A program made the position numbers and the translations under genes. DNA of 64,000 bases from Arthrobacter sp. ISL-5 (GTDB lineage: Bacteria; Actinomycetota; Actinomycetes; Actinomycetales; Micrococcaceae): contig NZ_JAGGPM010000014.1 of the NCBI RefSeq assembly GCF_018613835.1, positions 1 to 64,000 on the forward strand, read 5' to 3'. The first letter of the stretch is position 1. Each line of letters begins with the position of its first letter. Of the stretch, positions 59,244-64,000 are shown piece by piece. The notes under the pieces are model-generated. The model had not been told where the DNA came from. It searched no databases and was given only the letters and a program-made list of their open reading frames with translations.

Positions 59244-59968
59244 CGGAAGCAAACAAGGAAAAGGACACTGTGTCTGCAGATCAGAAGGCACCTGTTGCCG
59301 TAGCTGCTGAGGCCACTGAGACCACTGCCCCCGCTGCTGCCGATGACCGCCGTGGTGGCGCTCGTCGTGGCGAGCGTGGCGACCGTGGCCAGGGCCGCGG
59401 CGACCGTGGTGGCCGTGGTGGCCGCGATGGCGGCCGTGAAGCCGAGAAGAGCCAGTTCGTAGAGCGCGTTGTCACCATCAACCGCGTTTCCAAGGTCGTC
59501 AAGGGTGGTCGTCGTTTCAGCTTCACCGCACTCGTCGTCGTTGGTGACGGTAACGGCATGGTCGGCGTCGGCTACGGCAAGGCCAAGGAAGTTCCCGCCG
59601 CAATCGCGAAGGGCGTCGAAGAGGCCAAGAAGTCCTTCTTCCGCGTTCCCCGCATCGGCAGCACCATCCCGCACCGCGTTCAGGGTGAGGCCGCCGCAGG
59701 CGTCGTCATGCTGCGTCCGGCTTCCGCCGGTACCGGTGTTATCGCCGGTGGCCCGGTCCGTGCAGTACTGGAGTGCGTGGGCATCCACGACATCCTCTCC
59801 AAGTCGCTCGGTTCCTCCAACGCCATCAACATCGTTCACGCGACCGTTGATGCCCTGAAGCGCCTCGAAGAGCCGGCAGCAGTGGCAGCACGCCGCGGCC
59901 TCCCGCTCGATGAGATCGCTCCGCCGGCAATGGTGAAGGCGCTCATGAACCAGAAGGCAGGTGTCTGA
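59240..59968 (+). CDS. rpsE: Ribosomal protein S5 (uS5), extended
   Basis: 242 residues from the overlapping GTG, which has AAGGTGGG eight bases upstream. A GTG at 59270 is an alternative. The first ~75 residues are disordered and contain an Arg/Gly repeat of RGG type (about residues 35-62). The S5 core follows: [20 protein letters not shown], then [20 protein letters not shown]. mRNA-channel protein. E. coli S5 has 167 residues. Confidence 0.95.
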   Translation: MTEANKEKDTVSADQKAPVAVAAEATETTAPAAADDRRGGARRGERGDRGQGRGDRGGRGGRDGGREAEKSQFVERVVTINRVSKVVKGGRRFSFTALVVVGDGNGMVGVGYGKAKEVPAAIAKGVEEAKKSFFRVPRIGSTIPHRVQGEAAAGVVMLRPASAGTGVIAGGPVRAVLECVGIHDILSKSLGSSNAINIVHATVDALKRLEEPAAVAARRGLPLDEIAPPAMVKALMNQKAGV

Positions 59969-59973
59969 GAGTC

Positions 59974-60180
59974 ATGGCTAAGAACCTGATTCCGTCCGAC
60001 GCTCAGTTGGAGATCACTCAGATCAAGTCCGCCATTGGCGGCAAGCAGAACCAGCGCGACACCCTGCGGTCCCTCGGCCTGAAGCGGATCGGACACACCG
60101 TTGTCCGCACCGCCGACGCCGTGACCGTGGGAATGCTCAACACGGTTCCGCACCTGGTAAAGGTAGAGGAGGCGAAGTAA
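59974..60180 (+). CDS. rpmD: Ribosomal protein L30 (uL30)
   Basis: 68 residues. [20 protein letters not shown] and [20 protein letters not shown]. One base before rplO. Confidence 0.97.
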   Translation: MAKNLIPSDAQLEITQIKSAIGGKQNQRDTLRSLGLKRIGHTVVRTADAVTVGMLNTVPHLVKVEEAK

Positions 60181-60666
60181 ATGGCAGAGAAGAAAACCGC
60201 CGAGAGCGCTGCTGCTGAAAAGCAGAGCGCGCTGAAGGTTCACCACCTGCGTCCCGCCCCGGGTGCCAAGACCGCCAAGACCCGTGTTGGTCGTGGTGAA
60301 GGTTCCAAGGGTAAGACCGCTGGTCGCGGTACCAAGGGTACGAAGGCCCGCTACCAGATCAAGGCTGGCTTTGCCGGCGGCCAGCTGCCGCTGCACATGC
60401 GCCTGCCGAAGCTGCGCGGCTTCAAGAACCCGTTCCGGGTTGAGTTCCAGGTTGTAAACCTGGACAAGCTCAACGAGCTGTTCCCGGAAGGTGGCGCTGT
60501 CACCGTGGAGAACCTGGTTGCAAAGGGTGCCGTTCGCAAGAACCAGCCCGTGAAGGTGCTTGGCACCGGCGACATCACCGTCAAGGTCGACGTCACCGTC
60601 CACGCCTTCTCAGCCAGCGCCGCTGAAAAGATCGCTGCAGCAGGCGGAACCACCACCGCCCTCTAA
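60181..60666 (+). CDS. rplO: Ribosomal protein L15 (uL15)
   Basis: 161 residues with a ~20-residue Ala/Lys extension, then [20 protein letters not shown] and the Gly/Arg-rich rRNA-binding loop ([17 protein letters not shown]). Last gene of this transcript. Confidence 0.97.
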   Translation: MAEKKTAESAAAEKQSALKVHHLRPAPGAKTAKTRVGRGEGSKGKTAGRGTKGTKARYQIKAGFAGGQLPLHMRLPKLRGFKNPFRVEFQVVNLDKLNELFPEGGAVTVENLVAKGAVRKNQPVKVLGTGDITVKVDVTVHAFSASAAEKIAAAGGTTTAL

Positions 60667-60707
60667 GGGATTCATCCCTCAGGGCGATGGGCAGATGCCC
60701 GTTGCAC

Positions 60708-60749
60708 AAACTCCCGGCACGGGGGCCGAGGCCCCCGTGCCGGGAGTTT
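60708..60749 (+). terminator. Terminator after rplO
   Basis: Perfect 19-bp stem (60708-60726 with 60731-60749), CGAG loop, ending in TTTT. It separates rplO from secY, which has its own promoter. Confidence 0.94.
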
Positions 60750-60772
60750 TCCATATCCGCAGGTCGTCCGGA

Positions 60773-60803
60773 TTGTTCGCATGGCGCAATCAACCGTTAG
60801 ACT
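60773..60803 (+). promoter_or_regulatory. secY promoter
   Basis: TTGTTC (60773-60778), 19-base spacer, TAGACT (60798-60803), about 58 bases before the secY start. Confidence 0.5.
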
Positions 60804-60860
60804 CGGTTGTTGGGTTTATTGACCTGCATCACCACACTTATTAACTACTGAGGAGGACGC

Positions 60861-62171
60861 TTGCTTAGCGCATTCGGCCGGGCTTTTCGAACGCCTGATC
60901 TGCGACGCAAGTTGTTGTTCACGCTGGGAATCATCACAATCTTCCGCTTGGGAGCCTTCATCCCCTCGCCTGGTGTGAACTACCAGAATGTCCAGCAATG
61001 CTTGTCGACCGGGCAGACCCAGGGCGGGATCTACCAGCTCGTCAATCTTTTCAGCGGCGGTGCATTGCTGCAGGTCTCCATCTTCGCGTTGGGAATCATG
61101 CCGTACATTACGGCCAGCATCATTGTGCAGCTGCTCCGGGTGGTCATTCCCCGTTTCCAGCAGCTGTATGAAGAAGGCGCTTCGGGCCAGTCAAAGCTGA
61201 CGCAGTACACGCGTTACCTGACCATCGCCCTGGGCCTGCTGAACGCCACCACGCTGGTTTCCCTGGCACGCTCCGGGCAGCTGCTGCCCGGCTGCAACCT
61301 GCCCATCATCCCGGACGACAGCGTCATCACCACGATCCTCATCATCATCACGCTGACGGCCGGCACCGGCCTCATCATGTGGATGGGCGAGCTCGTGACC
61401 GAGAAGGGCGTGGGCAACGGCATGTCGCTGCTCATCTTCACGGCCATCGCAGCCGGCTTCCCCACGTCGCTGGGCGCCATCTGGACCGCGCAGGGCCCGG
61501 GCACGTTCTTCCTCGTCCTCGCCATCGGCCTGCTGACCGTCGCGCTGGTTGTCTTCGTTGAACAGTCCCAGCGACGCATTCCGGTCCAGTACGCCAAACG
61601 GATGATCGGACGCCGCACAGTGGGCGGCACCAGCACCTACATTCCCATCAAGGTGAACATGGCCGGTGTCATTCCCGTCATCTTCGCTTCGTCCATGCTT
61701 TACCTCCCGGCGTTGATCTCCCAGTTCAACCAGCCGAAGGCAGGGGAGCAGATGCAGCCGTGGGTTGAGTGGATCAACAACAACCTGACCCGCGGGGACC
61801 ACCCCATCTACATGGCGCTGTACTTCGCCATGATCGTTTTCTTTACCTACTTCTATGTCGCGATCACCTTCAACCCTGAAGAGGTCTCGGACAACATGAA
61901 GAAATACGGCGGCTTCATTCCGGGTATCCGTGCCGGCAAGCCGACCGCGGATTACCTGCAGTACGTCCTGTCGCGGATCACGCTGCCCGGCGCCATCTAC
62001 CTTGGCTTCGTGGCACTGATCCCGCTGGTGGCGCTCGTGCTGATCAACGCAAACCAGAACTTCCCGTTCGGTGGCACCTCGATCCTGATCATGGTGGGCG
62101 TTGGCCTGGAAACCGTCAAGCAAATTGACGCGCAGCTACAGCAGCGTCACTACGAAGGGCTATTGCGATGA
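60861..62171 (+). CDS. secY: Preprotein translocase subunit SecY
   Basis: 436 residues, TTG start with AGGAGG. Ten TM helices. TM2/plug region at NLFSGGALLQVSIFALGIMP, the cytoplasmic loop VEQSQRRIPVQYAKRMIGRR, and the C-terminal GVGLETVKQIDAQLQQRHYE. Forms the protein-conducting channel with SecE (25096). ATGA overlap with adk. Confidence 0.97.
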   Translation: MLSAFGRAFRTPDLRRKLLFTLGIITIFRLGAFIPSPGVNYQNVQQCLSTGQTQGGIYQLVNLFSGGALLQVSIFALGIMPYITASIIVQLLRVVIPRFQQLYEEGASGQSKLTQYTRYLTIALGLLNATTLVSLARSGQLLPGCNLPIIPDDSVITTILIIITLTAGTGLIMWMGELVTEKGVGNGMSLLIFTAIAAGFPTSLGAIWTAQGPGTFFLVLAIGLLTVALVVFVEQSQRRIPVQYAKRMIGRRTVGGTSTYIPIKVNMAGVIPVIFASSMLYLPALISQFNQPKAGEQMQPWVEWINNNLTRGDHPIYMALYFAMIVFFTYFYVAITFNPEEVSDNMKKYGGFIPGIRAGKPTADYLQYVLSRITLPGAIYLGFVALIPLVALVLINANQNFPFGGTSILIMVGVGLETVKQIDAQLQQRHYEGLLR

Positions 62172-62746
62172 CCAGAATGTTGATTATCGGACCTCCGGGC
62201 TCCGGCAAGGGTACCCAGGCGGAACGCATCTCGGAGCGCCTCGGCGTCGTTGCGATTTCCACCGGCGACATCTTCCGTGCGAACGTCAGGGGCGAAACCC
62301 CGCTGGGCGTGGAGGCCAAGAAGTACATGGATGCCGGGGACTTTGTTCCCGACAGCGTGACCAACAAGATGGTCCGCGACCGCCTCAGCGAAGCCGACGT
62401 TGAGGACGGCTTCCTGTTGGACGGCTACCCGCGCACCACGGCGCAGGTTGACTACCTCGACGAGATCCTGGCCAACGGTGACCAGAAGCTCGACGTCGTC
62501 CTCCAGCTGACCGCGGACGACGAGGAGCTCGTTGCGCGCCTCCTGGGCCGTGCCAAGGAAACCGGGCGCAGCGACGACAACGAGGGTGTTATCCGCCACC
62601 GCCTGGATCTCTACCACGAGCAGACCGAGGCCGTTGTGGCCAAGTACGCCGAGCGCGGCATCCTGACCCAGGTTGACGGCATCGGCGGCATTGACGAAGT
62701 CACCGACCGCGTCATGCAGGCCATCAAAGAGGCTCAGGCAGCCTGA
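62168..62746 (+). CDS. adk: Adenylate kinase, short-LID type
   Basis: Interconverts ATP + AMP and 2 ADP. 192 residues. P-loop GPPGSGKGTQ (residues 7-16), AMP site STGDIFR, DGYPRT, and a short LID (GRAKETGRSDDNEGVIRHRL) without the zinc-binding cysteines of Gram-positive long-LID enzymes. Overlaps the secY stop. Confidence 0.97.
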   Translation: MTRMLIIGPPGSGKGTQAERISERLGVVAISTGDIFRANVRGETPLGVEAKKYMDAGDFVPDSVTNKMVRDRLSEADVEDGFLLDGYPRTTAQVDYLDEILANGDQKLDVVLQLTADDEELVARLLGRAKETGRSDDNEGVIRHRLDLYHEQTEAVVAKYAERGILTQVDGIGGIDEVTDRVMQAIKEAQAA

Positions 62747-62763
62747 TCTTGTCCTAACGCTAC

Positions 62764-62795
62764 GAGGCTCCTCCCGGTTCATTGGGAGGGGCCTC
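62764..62795 (+). terminator. Hairpin after adk
   Basis: 12-bp stem (62764-62775 with 62784-62795, one G-T pair), 8-base loop. Few T after it, so possibly a weak terminator before map. Confidence 0.6.
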
Positions 62796-62871
62796 CGGCT
62801 ATTTGGCCCGCAGGGGCCAGCGCCGCACGGCTGTTCGGCCGGCGGCGGCACATTGAGAGGAAAAACCGCAG

Positions 62872-63699
62872 ATGGCATTCGGCCAGCCCCGGATTGAATA
62901 CAAGACCAACGCGCAGATGCGGACCATGCACGAGGCCGGGCTGGTCCTGAGCCGCGCCTTGGACGCGGCTGTTGCCGCCGCCGCCCCGGGAGTCACCACG
63001 AAGCAGCTCGACGATGCGTTCGCGGCGGTGCTCCTCGAGGCCGGAGCCAAGTCCAACTTCCTGGGCTACCACGGCTTCCCGGCCACCATCTGCACGTCGG
63101 TCAACGAGGAAGTGGTCCACGGCATCCCCGGGTCCAAGGTCCTGCAGGACGGCGACATCATCTCGATCGACGGCGGCGCGATCGTGGACGGCTGGCACTC
63201 CGATTCTGCCCGCACGGTGATCGTGGGAACCGCGGACCCCGAGGACCAGCGGCTCTCCGACGTCACCCAGGCTGCCATGTGGCGGGGGATCGCAGCGCTG
63301 GCCACGGGCAAGTTCGTGGGCGACGTCGGCTGCGCCGTGGACGACTACGTCTCCTCAGTGCCAGGCAAGCCGCTGGGCATCCTGGAGGACTACGTGGGGC
63401 ACGGCATCGGCTCCGAGATGCACATGGCCCCGGATGTGCTCAACTACCGCACCAACCACCGCGGCCCGAAGATCCGTCCGGGCCTGTGCCTCGCGATCGA
63501 ACCCATGCTGGTCCGCGGCAGCATCGAGACGGCGGTGCTGGACGACGACTGGACAGTGGTGACCACCGACGGCAAGCGTTCCTGCCAGTGGGAGCATTCC
63601 GTGGCTGTCCACGAGAAGGGCATCTGGGTGCTTTCGGCGCCCGACGGCGGCGCGGCCCGGCTGGCGCCGCTGGGTGTGGTCCCGGTCCCGATCCCCTAA
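62872..63699 (+). CDS. map: Methionine aminopeptidase, type I
   Basis: Removes the initiator methionine. 275 residues. Metal ligands lie in SIDGGAIVDGWHSDSARTVI (two aspartates), GHGIGSEMH, CLAIEPML and CQWEHSVAVHEKG. NEEVVHGIPG carries the substrate histidine. GAGAGGAA precedes the ATG. No long N-terminal SH3/zinc extension. Confidence 0.96.
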   Translation: MAFGQPRIEYKTNAQMRTMHEAGLVLSRALDAAVAAAAPGVTTKQLDDAFAAVLLEAGAKSNFLGYHGFPATICTSVNEEVVHGIPGSKVLQDGDIISIDGGAIVDGWHSDSARTVIVGTADPEDQRLSDVTQAAMWRGIAALATGKFVGDVGCAVDDYVSSVPGKPLGILEDYVGHGIGSEMHMAPDVLNYRTNHRGPKIRPGLCLAIEPMLVRGSIETAVLDDDWTVVTTDGKRSCQWEHSVAVHEKGIWVLSAPDGGAARLAPLGVVPVPIP

Positions 63700-63713
63700 C
63701 TCGCCCAGTTTCT

Positions 63714-63779
63714 CCCAACTGACTCGCAGTTGTTGTCGTTTTGGGGGCTCAAAACGACAACAACTGTGAGCTAGTTGGG
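63714..63779. repeat. CCCAACT-ended palindromic element, second copy
   Basis: 29-base arms (63714-63742 and 63751-63779, 26 complementary) with an 8-base loop. Outer ends CCCAACT/AGTTGGG and the GTCGTTTT/AAAACGAC next to the loop match the 31680 element, while the core (GCAGTTGTT) differs. Lies after map and may terminate it. Confidence 0.82.
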
Positions 63780-63826
63780 TGGAGCGGGGTTTGTAGGTGG
63801 CCACGGGGGAGTCGCCAGGGGGCAGA

Positions 63827-64000
63827 ATGGTGGCCATGGGAGCGACGGGATCCATCACTGATGTGCCGGGCCTGCGGGTCGGGCAGCGGCAGAAGAACGA
63901 CGGCGGCTGGCTGAGTGGCGTGACGGTGGTCCTGCCGCCGCCGGGGACGGTGGGCTCGGTGGACGTCCGCGGGGGAGGCCCCGGCACCCACGAGACCGAT
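63827..64000 (+). CDS. P1-family peptidase (DmpA-like), partial
   Basis: The first 58 codons only. The window cuts the gene. ATG at 63827, with GTG 63830 and ATG 63836 as alternatives, and AGGGGG upstream. The start, GSITDVPGLRVGQ, is typical of the DmpA/P1 (S58) aminopeptidase-esterase family, followed by GWLSGVTVVLPPPGTVGSVD and DVRGGGPGTHETD. Enzymes of this family self-cleave into two chains. The cleavage site would be beyond the window. Confidence 0.8.
   Translation, partial: MVAMGATGSITDVPGLRVGQRQKNDGGWLSGVTVVLPPPGTVGSVDVRGGGPGTHETD

Overview
The window looks like chromosomal core DNA of a high-GC actinobacterium of the Arthrobacter/Pseudarthrobacter type (Micrococcaceae). The evidence is frequent GTG and TTG starts, a mycothiol synthase, a GlnR-type regulator, a MutT1-type Nudix/phosphatase fusion, PspC sensor proteins, and actinobacterial ribosomal proteins with long disordered tails. 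No phage, transposase, CRISPR array or rRNA operon is visible.

Layout. 0.2-3.5 kb (minus): asd, then a three-gene WXG100 (type VII secretion-like) cassette. 3.6-9.8 kb (minus): thyA-folA-small membrane protein, then ppk-mutT1 and mshD. A tiny plus-strand unit with a candidate 19-residue peptide lies between mshD and glnR (9.8-10.0 kb). 11.0-16.6 kb (plus): membrane proteins, a nitrobindin-like protein, a flavodoxin-like reductase, a YgfZ-like folate-binding protein, an ankyrin protein and an MFS exporter. 16.6-24.7 kb: a GNAT, pfkA, a PspC envelope-stress block (three minus-strand membrane genes divergent from a PspC-histidine kinase and LuxR-type regulator) and an aminotransferase.

24.9-63.7 kb is the transcription/translation core: tRNA-Trp, secE-nusG-rplK-rplA, two paralogous GNATs, rplJL with an L10-type leader, ybaK and a thiolase (minus), rpoBC, the str operon (rpsL-rpsG-fusA-tuf), a 4.3-kb insertion (GT-C-like membrane protein, small membrane proteins, GH1 beta-glucosidase), the S10/spc clusters (rpsJ to rplO), then secY-adk-map. 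The window ends inside a P1-family peptidase gene.

Between genes there are several notable structures. Tandem 32-bp repeat arrays finish in inverted copies. A family of CCCAACT-ended palindromes has variable cores that stay self-complementary. TAGACT-like -10 boxes recur before translation genes. At least seven genes have a TANNNT box 6-7 nt before the start codon, as expected for leaderless mRNAs. Best candidates for something undescribed are the WXG100 cassette, the 19-residue peptide unit and the repeat families. All function calls come from reading the sequence, with no database search.
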